Positions 44,713-53,311 of a DNA stretch of 56,595 nt are shown piece by piece. A model generated the notes under the pieces. It saw only the letters and a list, made by a program, of their open reading frames with translations, was not told where the DNA came from and ran no database searches. Where the stretch lies: positions 1 to 56,595 of the forward strand of contig CAJURM010000018.1 in the NCBI GenBank assembly GCA_910589025.1, in the 5' to 3' direction. The first letter of the stretch is position 1, and the number at the start of each line of letters is the position of its first letter. A program made the translations under genes and the position numbers. Source of the DNA: an uncultured Odoribacter sp. (GTDB lineage: Bacteria; Bacteroidota; Bacteroidia; Bacteroidales; Marinifilaceae).

Positions 44713-44798
44713 AACATAAGAAAAACACGAAAATATAAAGAAAGTGTCTATAAGAGACAGTAAAGAGATATTGTTTTATTATTAAACCTATTACGAAC

Positions 44799-44939
44799 AT
44801 GGCAATTCTATTTTCATCCGCTTTTCAGCATTTGAAGGGCAAAATAGGAAATCTGATTCTATACAACGTCAAGGGACAAATCCGGATAAGAAGCCATACC
44901 AGGAAGGTGTTCAGCAAAAAACGATCTCTTTTCCGCTAA
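44799..44939 (+). CDS. 46-residue protein resembling a DUF6266 N-terminus
   Basis: The ORF begins MAILFSSAFQHLKGKIGNLI and continues with LYNVKGQIRIRSHTRKV before a basic end. The pattern GKxGxxxxxxxKGxxxxRS matches the start of DUF6266-type Bacteroidetes proteins, which are normally about 200 residues. It may be a stand-alone mini-protein or a decayed fragment. It is short, basic and has no signal peptide. The ATG has weak ribosome-binding context, and no downstream homologous part is visible before tRNA-Cys. Confidence 0.45.
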   Translation: MAILFSSAFQHLKGKIGNLILYNVKGQIRIRSHTRKVFSKKRSLFR

Positions 44940-44992
44940 AGGGAAGACTTTGGGGAATATTTTCGCCTAAAATTCCCCCAATGTGCAGTAAT

Positions 44993-45025
44993 AAAAAAAT
45001 CAGCCACTTGACAAGTGACTGATTT
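44993..45025 (-). terminator. Terminator of tRNA-Cys
   Basis: AAATCAGTCACTT and AAGTGGCTGATTT pair on the minus strand, followed by a T-run, starting 5 nt after the tRNA end. Confidence 0.85.
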
Positions 45026-45029
45026 CCTG

Positions 45030-45100
45030 AGGTCGGTAGCAGAGTCGAACTGCTTTACACGGTTTTGCAGACCGTTGCCTAACCGTTCGGCCAACCGACC
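45030..45100 (-). tRNA. tRNA-Cys (GCA)
   Basis: The 71-nt gene folds as a cloverleaf. Acceptor GGTCGGT pairs with ACCGACC, and the anticodon stem ACGGT/ACCGT encloses CTGCAAA with anticodon GCA. The discriminator base is U, the main identity element of tRNA-Cys. CCA is not encoded. A consensus promoter and a terminator frame it as a single-gene transcript. Confidence 0.97.
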
Positions 45101-45118
45101 CTTTGCGGTTTTGCGATG

Positions 45119-45149
45119 CAAAGATAGGGCAATTTTAATAATTACCAAA
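45119..45149 (-). promoter_or_regulatory. Promoter of tRNA-Cys
   Basis: On the minus strand TTTG (45146-45149) and TATCTTTG (45119-45126) are 19 nt apart, a perfect Bacteroidetes promoter. Confidence 0.8.
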
Positions 45150-45161
45150 AAAAGAAAGAAA

Positions 45162-45515
45162 TTATTTCTCCAGGGTCAAGCTTGTCGCAGCGACTTTTCC
45201 GCCAATAGGCGGATTTAATTTGGATATTTTGATTTTTACATGGAGAGTCTGGGGGAAAGCTGCATATATCGCCTCTATCATCCGGGTAGCTACATTTTCA
45301 AGCAAATGGGAATTTTTCATCATCTCCCGGGCAATGATTTCATAAGCCGTCTGATAGCTCAATGCGTCGGCAATCTGATCGGATTGAGCCGCTTTTTGAC
45401 AATCATAACGGATACAAGCATACACGATGAACTTGTTGCCGACAATCTGTTCCGCTTCAAAACATCCATGAAACGCATAAAACTCCATGCCCTCAATTTC
45501 AATGATACCGTCCAT
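45162..45515 (-). CDS. folB: Dihydroneopterin aldolase
   Basis: The 117-residue protein matches FolB, with the opening MEFYAFHGCFEAEQIVGNKFIV that holds the active-site residues and a later SHLLENVATRMIEAIYAAFP. It converts dihydroneopterin to 6-hydroxymethyl-dihydropterin and glycolaldehyde in folate synthesis, as a cytoplasmic octamer. It is a single gene upstream of tRNA-Cys on the same strand. The length is normal for the family. Confidence 0.92.
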   Translation of the reverse strand: MDGIIEIEGMEFYAFHGCFEAEQIVGNKFIVYACIRYDCQKAAQSDQIADALSYQTAYEIIAREMMKNSHLLENVATRMIEAIYAAFPQTLHVKIKISKLNPPIGGKVAATSLTLEK

Positions 45516-45550
45516 TACTGTTTCTTATTTTAGCAGGTATATATACAAAA

Positions 45551-45636
45551 TGAAAAAGGACTGAAATTCAGCCCTTTTACATTACTAACTACTAACCTAA
45601 ACCATACAAACTTATGAAAAACAATCTTTTCTAAAG
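45551..45636 (-). ncRNA. Candidate small RNA or leader RNA, copy B of the GTTTAGGTTAGTA element
   Basis: On the minus strand TACTTTTG (45643-45650) is a -7 box. A transcript of about 87 nt would contain a small hairpin (TCTTT-AGA-AAAGA), the 13-mer GTTTAGGTTAGTA (45590-45602) and an end hairpin AAAAGGGCTGAA/TTCAGTCCTTTT (45554-45578) whose single mispair becomes a G-U only on this strand, then TTTTT. No ORF fits. The 13-mer and its distance from the promoter also occur ahead of the 41-residue peptide gene at 12919. Confidence 0.6.
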
Positions 45637-45750
45637 ACAGTGCAAAAGTAGCGGTTATTCTGATATTAAAGTATATATATTTGTGAAATATTCTTAAAAT
45701 TACAAGCACTGTGTGTTAAATATTATAAAATAATGTGTCACACTCTCTCC

Positions 45751-46215
45751 CTAATCCCATTCCAATGTATCCTGTCCGGTTTCCGGAGGCAATAATTCAA
45801 AAATGACAGGTACTTCATAAGAAAGCGCAACCGGCTCTCCTTGCCAATAAACCGGTTTCCACTTCGGCATGTTCCGGATTAACCTTATCGCCTCTGCATC
45901 CAGTAAAGGATGTACCGGAGTAATCACTTTAATACTGTCTATTTCTCCGCTTTTCATTAATGTGAAGCGAATAATCACCGTTCCATCTATTTCCTCCTCA
46001 ACGGCCTGTACGGGATAGCTCAGATGACTGAAAATATAATCCCTGACATTTTTGTAACTGAATGGCAAGGGGGAGGTACGGGATTGTACATGCTGCCGAA
46101 GTTCGAGCGAATCCGTACGTAATGTATCATTCACCCCCTCCGCTTGTCCCGTCAAAAACACCATCATAAATAAAAACAAGAGAATTGTTCTTTTTTGTAT
46201 GGAATTGATATTCAT
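45751..46215 (-). CDS. TonB C-terminal-domain protein
   Basis: The 154-residue protein has a signal peptide (about residues 8-25) and a TonB_C domain (about 65-148) with EEEIDGTVIIRFTLMKSGEIDSIKVI and LLDAEAIRLIRNMPKWKPVYWQGEPV. It lacks a Pro-rich spacer and starts with a cleavable-type signal, so it is a periplasmic TonB-like domain rather than a complete energy transducer. Its partner is unknown. The interval to the next gene on the left holds the small RNA candidate. Confidence 0.8.
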   Translation of the reverse strand: MNINSIQKRTILLFLFMMVFLTGQAEGVNDTLRTDSLELRQHVQSRTSPLPFSYKNVRDYIFSHLSYPVQAVEEEIDGTVIIRFTLMKSGEIDSIKVITPVHPLLDAEAIRLIRNMPKWKPVYWQGEPVALSYEVPVIFELLPPETGQDTLEWD

Positions 46216-46343
46216 GTTATTTTACTCTTACATCCCACAAAGATAATGCAAGCAGAAGGTAAAACCAAGCTTCACGGGCCTTTGACGGAACAATGCCCCG
46301 AAGAGCGGAATTATTGTTTGTTAAAATTATTTTTCGCAAATAT

Positions 46344-46374
46344 TTTGCAGGTATAAAAAAAACATCTACATTTG
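46344..46374 (+). promoter_or_regulatory. Promoter of tRNA-Val
   Basis: TTTG (46344-46347) and TACATTTG (46367-46374) are 19 nt apart. Confidence 0.75.
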
Positions 46375-46399
46375 TATCCGCAATCAGAACAGATCGCAC

Positions 46400-46474
46400 G
46401 GGTTCTTAGCTCAGTTGGTTCAGAGCATCTGGTTTACACCCAGAGGGTCGGGGGTTCGAATCCCTCAGGACCCA
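46400..46474 (+). tRNA. tRNA-Val (TAC)
   Basis: The 75-nt gene folds as a cloverleaf. Acceptor GGGTTCT pairs with AGGACCC with one G-U pair, the anticodon stem CTGG/CCAG encloses TTTACAC with anticodon TAC, and the T-arm is GGGGGTTCGAATCCCTC-like. The discriminator is A, and CCA is not encoded. A promoter and a terminator frame it as a single-gene transcript. Confidence 0.97.
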
Positions 46475-46488
46475 CAGAAAAAAGACTG

Positions 46489-46542
46489 AAGAGTTGAAAG
46501 GTTTAAAAGTTGAATAGGCTTTCCTTTCAACTCTTTTCTTTT
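46489..46542 (+). terminator. Terminator of tRNA-Val
   Basis: A perfect 13-bp stem AAGAGTTGAAAGG / CCTTTCAACTCTT with a 21-nt loop is followed by TTCTTTT. The right arm CCTTTCAACTCTT recurs at about 46636-46648. Confidence 0.75.
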
Positions 46543-46753
46543 ATCCCTTGACAAATTTGTTCAGAATATTCTCCCGGGTTGCATGAAGGGAGGAATCCTA
46601 TCTGAGAAATGTTGTTCCATCGTTCCGCTGCTTCCTTTCAACTCTTCAACTGTTTCGACCTTTTAACTTTTTCATCCTCTCCCATTGGTCAATAGGGAAA
46701 AAAGTCGTAATTTGCGCATTCAAAAATATAGCACAGAATAAGTAAATACAGAT

Positions 46754-47911
46754 ATGAAACATTTCTTTTTTTGGGGAGTTGCTTTGTTTGTCTTAGCTTC
46801 TTGCAACAATAAAAACACAGTTAAAATCAATGGTGAAATCAAAGGTGCCGACAAGCAAAGTGTTTATCTTGACCGGATTGACGTGGACAATATTCTCACG
46901 GTTGATTCTGCCAAGCTCAACAGTAACGGACGTTTTTCATTCAAAACGACGGTAACGGACCCCACATACTACATGCTCCGATTCGGAAAAAACGAAGCCA
47001 TTACTATTGTGGCCGAGCCGGAGAAAGAAATAAGCGTTACCGGAAATTTCAACAAACTCAGTGAAAACTATCATGTGGAAGGTTCGGAAAGTTCTGCGTG
47101 GATCAAAACACTTATTCAGGAACTCCGCCACACCCAAAACAAACTGGACTCTTTAAGAAAAAGTTATGCCGCTTTGCCCGCAGACAACAAGTTCAGCGCC
47201 CAACGCAAAGAGCTGGAAGCAGCATGGGATTCCATCCTCATGAAACAAGTGCGTTTTTCACGCCATTTTATTATTGAACACGCCATTTCCCCGGCCTCTT
47301 ATTATGCTTTGTATCAAAAAATTGATCATACAAATTTCATTTTGAACCCGGAAACCGACTTGCAGTCTTACCGGATTGTCGCCACTTCGATGAAGGCTTT
47401 GCATCCGGAGTCGCAATATACCAAAGCTCTACTGAACCATCATGACCAGATTATAAAGCAACTGAAAAACCAAAAAATCAGGGACATGATTGTAAATTCG
47501 GAAAATAACCTGCCCGAAATCAATTTGCCGAATGCCAAAGGAGATTCCGTTGCTTTAAGTTCATTACGAGGCCGGTATATCCTGCTTGATTTTACCGTAC
47601 TCGGAGCGGAAGGCAGCGAAGCATACGTGAAAAGCCTGAAGAATATTTACAACCAATTCAAAGGGAAAGGGCTGGAAATTTATCAGGTTTGTTTAGACCC
47701 GAATAAATTGCTGTGGGAAGAGCTGGTGCGCAAATACGACATTAAATGGGTTTGCGTGCGTGACGGCGAGGGATTGAAGAGTCCTGCCGCTGCCGTATGG
47801 AACATACAAAACATACCTGCCAATTATATCATCAATAAAAAATACGAAATCGCCGGAAAAAATCTGACAGGGCAACGTCTGGAAGAGAGATTGAAAGATG
47901 TAATAAAATAA
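46754..47911 (+). CDS. DUF4369/thioredoxin-fold lipoprotein without CxxC
   Basis: The 385-residue protein has a lipoprotein signal ending in LASC (Cys17), an N-terminal DUF4369 beta domain (about residues 24-110), a helical linker and a C-terminal thioredoxin/TlpA-like fold (about 250-383). Where TlpA proteins have FWASWCGPCR, this one reads DFTVLGAEGSEAY, so both redox cysteines are replaced. The cis-Pro region NIPANYIINKKYEI is kept. It cannot be a thiol oxidoreductase and may act as a binding protein. It is followed 11 bp later by an lpxH-like gene. Confidence 0.85.
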   Translation: MKHFFFWGVALFVLASCNNKNTVKINGEIKGADKQSVYLDRIDVDNILTVDSAKLNSNGRFSFKTTVTDPTYYMLRFGKNEAITIVAEPEKEISVTGNFNKLSENYHVEGSESSAWIKTLIQELRHTQNKLDSLRKSYAALPADNKFSAQRKELEAAWDSILMKQVRFSRHFIIEHAISPASYYALYQKIDHTNFILNPETDLQSYRIVATSMKALHPESQYTKALLNHHDQIIKQLKNQKIRDMIVNSENNLPEINLPNAKGDSVALSSLRGRYILLDFTVLGAEGSEAYVKSLKNIYNQFKGKGLEIYQVCLDPNKLLWEELVRKYDIKWVCVRDGEGLKSPAAAVWNIQNIPANYIINKKYEIAGKNLTGQRLEERLKDVIK

Positions 47912-47922
47912 TCCGGCATCCT

Positions 47923-48693
47923 ATGGAAGAAACAGAGAAGGGGAAAAACATTTACTTCCTTTCGGACGCACATTTAGGTGCTTCCGTGTTGAACAACAAC
48001 CGGGAAAGAGAGCAAAAGTTGGTGGGATGGCTGGAATCCATCCGGCCGCATTGTTCCGTTCTGTTTCTATTGGGGGATATTTTTGACTTCTGGTTTGAAT
48101 ACAAACGGGTGGTACCCAAAGGTTTCGTCCGGTTTCTGGCAAAACTTTGCGAATTTACGGATCACGGTATTGAAGTACACTTCTTCACTGGAAATCACGA
48201 CATCTGGGCGTTCGATTACCTCCGGCAAGAATGTGGTGTAATTATTCACACCCACGATGAAAAATTCGTTTTCAACGGGAAGAAATTCTATATCGGTCAC
48301 GGCGACGGCCTGGACCCGCACGACAAAGGCTATCTCTTTATTAAAAAAGTCTTCCATAATCCTTTTCTGCAACGCTGTTTCAGATGGATACACCCGGATT
48401 CAGGCATTGCTTTTGCCCACAAATGGTCGTCCCATTCACGCCTGAAAGGCAACGGGAAAATCGAGGCGGATGCATACCGCGGTTCAGATAAGGAAGACAT
48501 CGAACTCTATTGCCGTCAGACGCTGGAGCAGGAGTATTTCGATTATTTCATCTTCGGCCACCGTCACCTTCCTTTAGACATCTCTTTGTCTCCAAAGAGC
48601 CGCTATATCAATACCGGCGACTGGATCACTCATTATACCTATGCCGTTTTTGACGGTGAACAGGTAGCGTTAAAAAAATTATCCGAAGACTGA
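47923..48693 (+). CDS. lpxH: UDP-2,3-diacylglucosamine diphosphatase-like metallophosphatase
   Basis: The 256-residue protein has all calcineurin-type metal motifs in order: SDAHLG, GDIFDFW, GNHD, the HGDGLD variant and GHRHLP. DFWFEYKRVVPKGF is typical of the Bacteroidetes LpxH-like group. LpxH removes UMP from UDP-2,3-diacylglucosamine to give lipid X in lipid A synthesis, on the inner face of the inner membrane. The gene follows the DUF4369 lipoprotein gene by 11 bp, probably one operon. A role in lipid A is family-based inference. Confidence 0.88.
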   Translation: MEETEKGKNIYFLSDAHLGASVLNNNREREQKLVGWLESIRPHCSVLFLLGDIFDFWFEYKRVVPKGFVRFLAKLCEFTDHGIEVHFFTGNHDIWAFDYLRQECGVIIHTHDEKFVFNGKKFYIGHGDGLDPHDKGYLFIKKVFHNPFLQRCFRWIHPDSGIAFAHKWSSHSRLKGNGKIEADAYRGSDKEDIELYCRQTLEQEYFDYFIFGHRHLPLDISLSPKSRYINTGDWITHYTYAVFDGEQVALKKLSED

Positions 48694-48755
48694 ATATTTG
48701 GAAATTCCGCAAAAAAGTCTTAACTTATTATCGTGTTTGTAAAATCCATACCGAT

Positions 48756-50294
48756 ATGTTAGTCAAGATTTACAGCGGAGCCGTAACAGGTATCCATGCC
48801 CTACCCGTCACCTTAGAAGTCAACATCCTTAGCGGAGCCAAATTCATTATCGTAGGTTTACCGGATAATGCCATCAAGGAGAGCCAGCAGCGGGTGGACT
48901 CGGCCCTGCGGCAAATCGGTTCCCGTATTCCGGGCAAAAGAATTATTATCAACCTTGCTCCTGCCGACGTAAAAAAGGAAGGTTCTGCTTACGACCTGCC
49001 TTTGGCGATCGGGATTTTGGCTGCCAATGAAGAACTTCCCCTCCCCGATCTCCGGGATTATGTGTTTACAGGCGAACTCTCATTAGACGGCAGTTTAGTC
49101 CCTGTGAAAGGGGTGCTTCCGATTGCTATCAATGCCTTTGAAAACGGATTCAAGGGCATGATCGTTCCCCTGGACAATGCCAATGAAGCCGCCGTAGTGA
49201 AGGGGCTTCACGTATATGGGTTCAGCCACCTGAGGGAGGTGGTCGCTTTTTTGAGGAAAAAGGAAAGCGCAACGCCCGTTATTTTCAACATCCGTCAGGC
49301 AGGCGAAAGCTGCTTCGACACCTCCTTTTTTGATTTCAAAGACGTAAAAGGGCAGGAAAATGTGAAGCGTGCCCTGGAAATTGCTGCCGCAGGTTCTCAT
49401 AATCTGTTAATTGTAGGTCCTCCCGGCAGCGGTAAGACCATGTTATCCAAACGTCTCCCGGGTATTCTTCCCCCTATGACGCTGGAGGAATCTTTAGAAA
49501 CCACTAAAATCCATTCCGTCGCCGGCAAATTACCGCCACAGATTTCACTAATAACCGCCCGACCGTTCCGGGCTCCCCATCACACCATTTCGGATATTGC
49601 CCTCATCGGCGGAGGCAGTTTCCCGCATCCAGGCGAAATATCCTTAGCCTGCAATGGTGTTCTTTATCTGGACGAATTGCCGGAGTTCAAAAGAAGTGTA
49701 TTAGAAGTCATGCGCCAGCCTCTGGAAGACCGGAAAATCACCATCAGCCGGGCACGTTCAAGCGTCGATTATCCGGCAAATTTCATGCTCATTGCCTCTA
49801 TGAATCCCTGCCCCTGCGGGTATTATAATCATCCAAGCAGGGAATGCACCTGCCCTCCGGGCGCTGTACAAAAATATTTTTCAAAAATTTCCGGTCCTTT
49901 GCTCGACCGGATAGACATGCACATCGAGGTGGTGCCTGTAGAGTTGGACAAACTCAGCGGCTTCCAGGAAACCGAATCCAGCAGTTGCATACGGGAAAGA
50001 GTTATCCAGGCGCGCAGTATCCAAACGGAAAGGTTTAAAAACTATCCCGGTATCTATTGCAATGCCCAAATGAATTCCACACTGCTAAAGAAATATTGTC
50101 CGCTTGACACGGATTGCCTGACGCTATTAAAAGCAGCCATGCAAAAATTCGGTTTGTCGGCACGGGCATACGACCGGATAATCAAGCTGGCACGCACCAT
50201 TGCAGACCTGGCACACAGCGAAAAACTTCTTCCCTGCCATATCGCCGAAGCCATACAATACCGGAGTCTGGACAAAGAGTGCTGGGGCAGATAA
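48756..50294 (+). CDS. YifB/ComM-family magnesium-chelatase-like AAA ATPase
   Basis: The 512-residue protein has the N-terminal ChlI/Lon-protease-like domain (about residues 1-165) with KIYSGAVTGIHALPVTLEVN, the AAA domain with Walker A GPPGSGKTM and Walker B LYLDELPEF, and the C-terminal Mg_chelatase_C domain with LSARAYDRIIKLARTIADL. A zinc-finger-like MNPCPCGYY...CTCPPG lies in the AAA part. ComM-type members are helicases that extend branch migration in natural transformation; in Bacteroidetes the role is presumed to be recombination. Its stop is 3 bp from the converging TPR gene. Confidence 0.92.
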   Translation: MLVKIYSGAVTGIHALPVTLEVNILSGAKFIIVGLPDNAIKESQQRVDSALRQIGSRIPGKRIIINLAPADVKKEGSAYDLPLAIGILAANEELPLPDLRDYVFTGELSLDGSLVPVKGVLPIAINAFENGFKGMIVPLDNANEAAVVKGLHVYGFSHLREVVAFLRKKESATPVIFNIRQAGESCFDTSFFDFKDVKGQENVKRALEIAAAGSHNLLIVGPPGSGKTMLSKRLPGILPPMTLEESLETTKIHSVAGKLPPQISLITARPFRAPHHTISDIALIGGGSFPHPGEISLACNGVLYLDELPEFKRSVLEVMRQPLEDRKITISRARSSVDYPANFMLIASMNPCPCGYYNHPSRECTCPPGAVQKYFSKISGPLLDRIDMHIEVVPVELDKLSGFQETESSSCIRERVIQARSIQTERFKNYPGIYCNAQMNSTLLKKYCPLDTDCLTLLKAAMQKFGLSARAYDRIIKLARTIADLAHSEKLLPCHIAEAIQYRSLDKECWGR

Positions 50295-50297
50295 AAG

Positions 50298-51719
50298 TCA
50301 ATCGCGCCTTATCAAGCTGCGGATTTCTCCGACAGGATAACTGTATTCCTTCCCGTCGGGATCTATCACCACCAGTTTGCTCTCATTTAAAAAAAACAAT
50401 TCATCCAGGGCTTCGCCCAATACTTTCCGGGAGTGTGCATGCTGGCTATCCGGTCCGGCATCCGGTTTTTCCCTCACTTTCTGCAAAAACAAAAGTTGGG
50501 CAAACCAAATTCTCTTTTTGTCCCGATCTGTCAGTTCTTCCTGGTTGATATCCATGCCTGTCCTGTCAGATAAATAAGCAAAATTCGCTATGGCCCCGGT
50601 GTTGGCCGGATTCAACTGGTAAGCCTTCCAGTAAGATACAATGGCTTGCTCTTTCTTCATGATATAAGTATATGACATCCCCTTCATCACTTCAAGTGCC
50701 GACAAAAATCTTTTATCCGGCGCCATCATCGTCTCGATTAACTCAAAGACAGTCAGGGCCTCACCACATGAACCTGTCCGGCACAGGGTTTCTCCATATT
50801 TCATTGCCAGATCGATATCGGTGGGATGACCATTTTTCCCGATATACAACGGATAGGCTTTGCTTAAAAACGGCAAGGCTGTTCCGTATTTTTTCTGTTG
50901 ATATTTCACCAATCCCATATATTTCAAGGTAATCCGCGAAGAATCCGCATCCGCAAGCAAGTGTGCAAAAACCTCTTCGGACTCGGAATAGCGCTTATCC
51001 GTGTATTTCAATACCCCTAACGTCTGACGCAGGGGAAAAGAAGAGGGAGCAATAGAAATTGCCTTATTCAACATCTCGCTCAAAGAAGTGCAATAATAGG
51101 GCAGATAGTCTTTATATGCCAATATCACATTGGTTGCCTTAATGGCTAAAACCGTATTCTGTATATCTTCGTAAAAAGCTTTTTCATAGTAGTTCATCGC
51201 CTGGGCTATCAATTCCATTTCCACCAAACAGTCTCCAATAAGAGTCAGTAACATCACATGGGAAGAGTCCACCGCCAATTGCCTCATATATACCTCCAAT
51301 GCATGCCCCGTCCGGTTATTTTGCTGATAAAGACGCCCCAGAGCATAATTCACCGAAAAATCAAGCGAATCTTCTCGCGCCAATTGTTCATACAGATGCA
51401 AAGCCTCTGGTTTATGTCCCGCTAAGTTTGCCAAGCGGGCAAGTGTCATGCGAATATCCCGGTTGGCCGTATCCCTCGCCGCCCATTCTCTGGCATAGCG
51501 ATAGGCGTTGTTATAACGCATCAGACCTTCATTTGCCCTGATTCTGTAAAGATATAAAGTTGAATTATCTGCGTTTCCCTGTTCCAGAGAATCCAGATAA
51601 CGCAAAACCTCATTATAGCGTTTGTTACTCATTAATTTCTCCAATCGTCCCTCCCATGCGGCTTGGCCATATGACAACAGAGAACCGAAAAGAGCGATAA
51701 GGGAAAAGAAGCATTTCAT
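50298..51719 (-). CDS. Periplasmic TPR protein
   Basis: The 473-residue protein has a signal peptide (MKCFFSLIALFGSLLSYGQA) and about ten TPR-like units between residues 25 and 390, including ALHLYEQLAREDSLDFSVNYALGRLYQQ and IALAMNYYEKAF-like repeats. It has no catalytic motif and no membrane helix after the signal. A role as a periplasmic scaffold is expected, but its partner is unknown. The C-terminus ends LRSLIRRD-like after a short beta stretch with VVIDPDGKEYSYPVG. It is a single gene. Confidence 0.8.
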   Translation of the reverse strand: MKCFFSLIALFGSLLSYGQAAWEGRLEKLMSNKRYNEVLRYLDSLEQGNADNSTLYLYRIRANEGLMRYNNAYRYAREWAARDTANRDIRMTLARLANLAGHKPEALHLYEQLAREDSLDFSVNYALGRLYQQNNRTGHALEVYMRQLAVDSSHVMLLTLIGDCLVEMELIAQAMNYYEKAFYEDIQNTVLAIKATNVILAYKDYLPYYCTSLSEMLNKAISIAPSSFPLRQTLGVLKYTDKRYSESEEVFAHLLADADSSRITLKYMGLVKYQQKKYGTALPFLSKAYPLYIGKNGHPTDIDLAMKYGETLCRTGSCGEALTVFELIETMMAPDKRFLSALEVMKGMSYTYIMKKEQAIVSYWKAYQLNPANTGAIANFAYLSDRTGMDINQEELTDRDKKRIWFAQLLFLQKVREKPDAGPDSQHAHSRKVLGEALDELFFLNESKLVVIDPDGKEYSYPVGEIRSLIRRD

Positions 51720-51857
51720 AGGTAATCATTTGAATATGAGATACAGAAACAAATGTAAAAAATTATTTGCGGAAAACAACTAAAAATATAGTTGAAAAAT
51801 TTCTTCTTTTTATTTTCCGGTATACTTCTTTTCAGGCAGCAAGTAAATTCATTCCAT

Positions 51858-51891
51858 AAAAAAAGTGCCTGAATAAATCAGGCACTTTTTT
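51858..51891 (-). terminator. Bidirectional-type terminator of ppa
   Basis: AAAAAAGTGCCTGA and TCAGGCACTTTTTT form a perfect stem with a 5-nt loop, with A- and T-runs at both ends. It lies 20 bp after the ppa stop. Confidence 0.9.
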
Positions 51892-51910
51892 CTTTCAGCT
51901 CCGAAAGGCA

Positions 51911-52597
51911 TTATACTCTGCTCAAAATATCTTCCAAACCTTCAAAATGGTTTTTATAATCTTCCAGACTACGACGAATTACTTCACAGGCTTCTTGCTT
52001 TCCGTATACGTCAACTATTTCCACTTTTTTATGTCCGTTTTCCCCATCCATTCCCGGCATATCCTTGTATGTCAGAAAATAATGTTTCAGACGATCCACC
52101 ACGACATGCGGCAATTCCGTAATATCGTTATAGCCGTGATATGTGGCATCGTGTTTCAGTACGGCGATAATTTTATCATCCGCTTCATTTCCATCCAGCA
52201 TCCGGAAACCTCCAATCGGACGTACCCGGGCTATAATATCCCCATGTGCAATAGTTCTCTCGGTCAGCACACAGATGTCCAGCGGGTCGCTGTCTCCGGA
52301 AATACCGGTACGCCCCGTCTGCTGCATACAATAGTCGGCTACCAGGTCCCCGCAATAACTTTGAGGAATGAAGCCATACAAAGCCGGAACAACGTTGGAA
52401 TATTTCTGTGGCCGGTCTATCTTGATGTATCCGCTCACTTTGTCCAATTCATATTTTACAGTATCCGTCGGCACCATTTCAATAAAAGCGGTCAGCACTT
52501 CCGGGGCTTCATTTCCTACTTCCAATCCGTGCCACGGATGAGATTTGTATCTTAATCCCATCAAACGGGCTATCGGATCATTAATTTTATTTCCCAT
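51911..52597 (-). CDS. ppa: Inorganic pyrophosphatase
   Basis: The 228-residue protein is a soluble family I pyrophosphatase, with the metal-binding signature GDSDPLDICVL (D-x-D-P-x-D) around residue 100 and the substrate-binding YELDKVSGYIKIDRP near residue 50. It is longer than the 175-residue E. coli enzyme because of N- and C-terminal additions, which is usual in Bacteroidetes. It hydrolyses PPi to drive biosynthesis. It begins 12 bp after gmhA and is probably co-transcribed. Confidence 0.9.
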   Translation of the reverse strand: MGNKINDPIARLMGLRYKSHPWHGLEVGNEAPEVLTAFIEMVPTDTVKYELDKVSGYIKIDRPQKYSNVVPALYGFIPQSYCGDLVADYCMQQTGRTGISGDSDPLDICVLTERTIAHGDIIARVRPIGGFRMLDGNEADDKIIAVLKHDATYHGYNDITELPHVVVDRLKHYFLTYKDMPGMDGENGHKKVEIVDVYGKQEACEVIRRSLEDYKNHFEGLEDILSRV

Positions 52598-52609
52598 TTC
52601 TCTTTTAAA

Positions 52610-53209
52610 TTATTTAGTATCTGTCGATAACAATTGTTTTTCTATACATTCTATCAGAATGTGAATGATTTTAATGTGTATCTCCTGTATCCTATCGGAA
52701 TATTCATGCCAGGGCACGACGATGCATACGTCACACTTGTTCCGCATTTCCCCGCCGTCTTTTCCTGTCAGCCCGACTATTTTCATACCTTTCCGGCGGG
52801 CTTCATCTGTTGCTTTCAATATATTGACGGAATTTCCGGAGGTAGAGATAGCCAGCAATACATCCCCTGCCTTACCGTGTGCTTCCAGATATTTGGAAAA
52901 GATGTAGTCAAAACCGTAATCATTGCCGACACAGGTGATGTGGGCAGGGTCTGCTATGGCCACTGCGGGCAATGCTTCCCGGTCATGGCGGAAGCGCCCG
53001 GTCAGTTCTTCTGCAAAATGCATGGCATCACACAAAGAGCCCCCGTTTCCGCAGCTTATGATTTTCCCTTTGTTTCTCAAAGCCTCAGTCATAAGTCCTG
53101 CCGCAGTACGGATTTTTTCAATATTACCGTCTTCTGCAATAAATTCTGCCAGCAAACGACTTGCCTGTTCCAAACTGTTCTGAATCAAATCCATATATTC
53201 TTTATTCAT
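52610..53209 (-). CDS. gmhA: Phosphoheptose isomerase (sedoheptulose-7-phosphate isomerase)
   Basis: The 199-residue protein is a SIS-domain enzyme close to E. coli GmhA. It has SCGNGGSLCDAMHFAEELTGRFR with the catalytic Glu, the STSGNSVNILKATDEAR phosphate-binding loop, and QEIHIKIIHILIE with the catalytic His. It makes D-glycero-D-manno-heptose 7-phosphate for the heptose of LPS. It is the first gene of a pair with ppa, 12 bp apart. Confidence 0.94.
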   Translation of the reverse strand: MNKEYMDLIQNSLEQASRLLAEFIAEDGNIEKIRTAAGLMTEALRNKGKIISCGNGGSLCDAMHFAEELTGRFRHDREALPAVAIADPAHITCVGNDYGFDYIFSKYLEAHGKAGDVLLAISTSGNSVNILKATDEARRKGMKIVGLTGKDGGEMRNKCDVCIVVPWHEYSDRIQEIHIKIIHILIECIEKQLLSTDTK

Positions 53210-53311
53210 GCCCTATACAATAATCCCTCTTCTGTCTTTATGCAACGTCCGCACAGATAGCACCTCTATTCATAAAAAAGCCCGCACACAAGAGTGGATA
53301 GCCCTGCCGTA

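Noticed and set aside
44733..44760. Sequence TATAAGAGACAG preceded by TGTC, resembling the Tn5 mosaic end used in library adaptors
   Set aside because: Only about 16 of 19 bases match, the read continues smoothly on both sides, and there is no transposon. Chance similarity is the simplest reading, though a check of raw reads would settle it.
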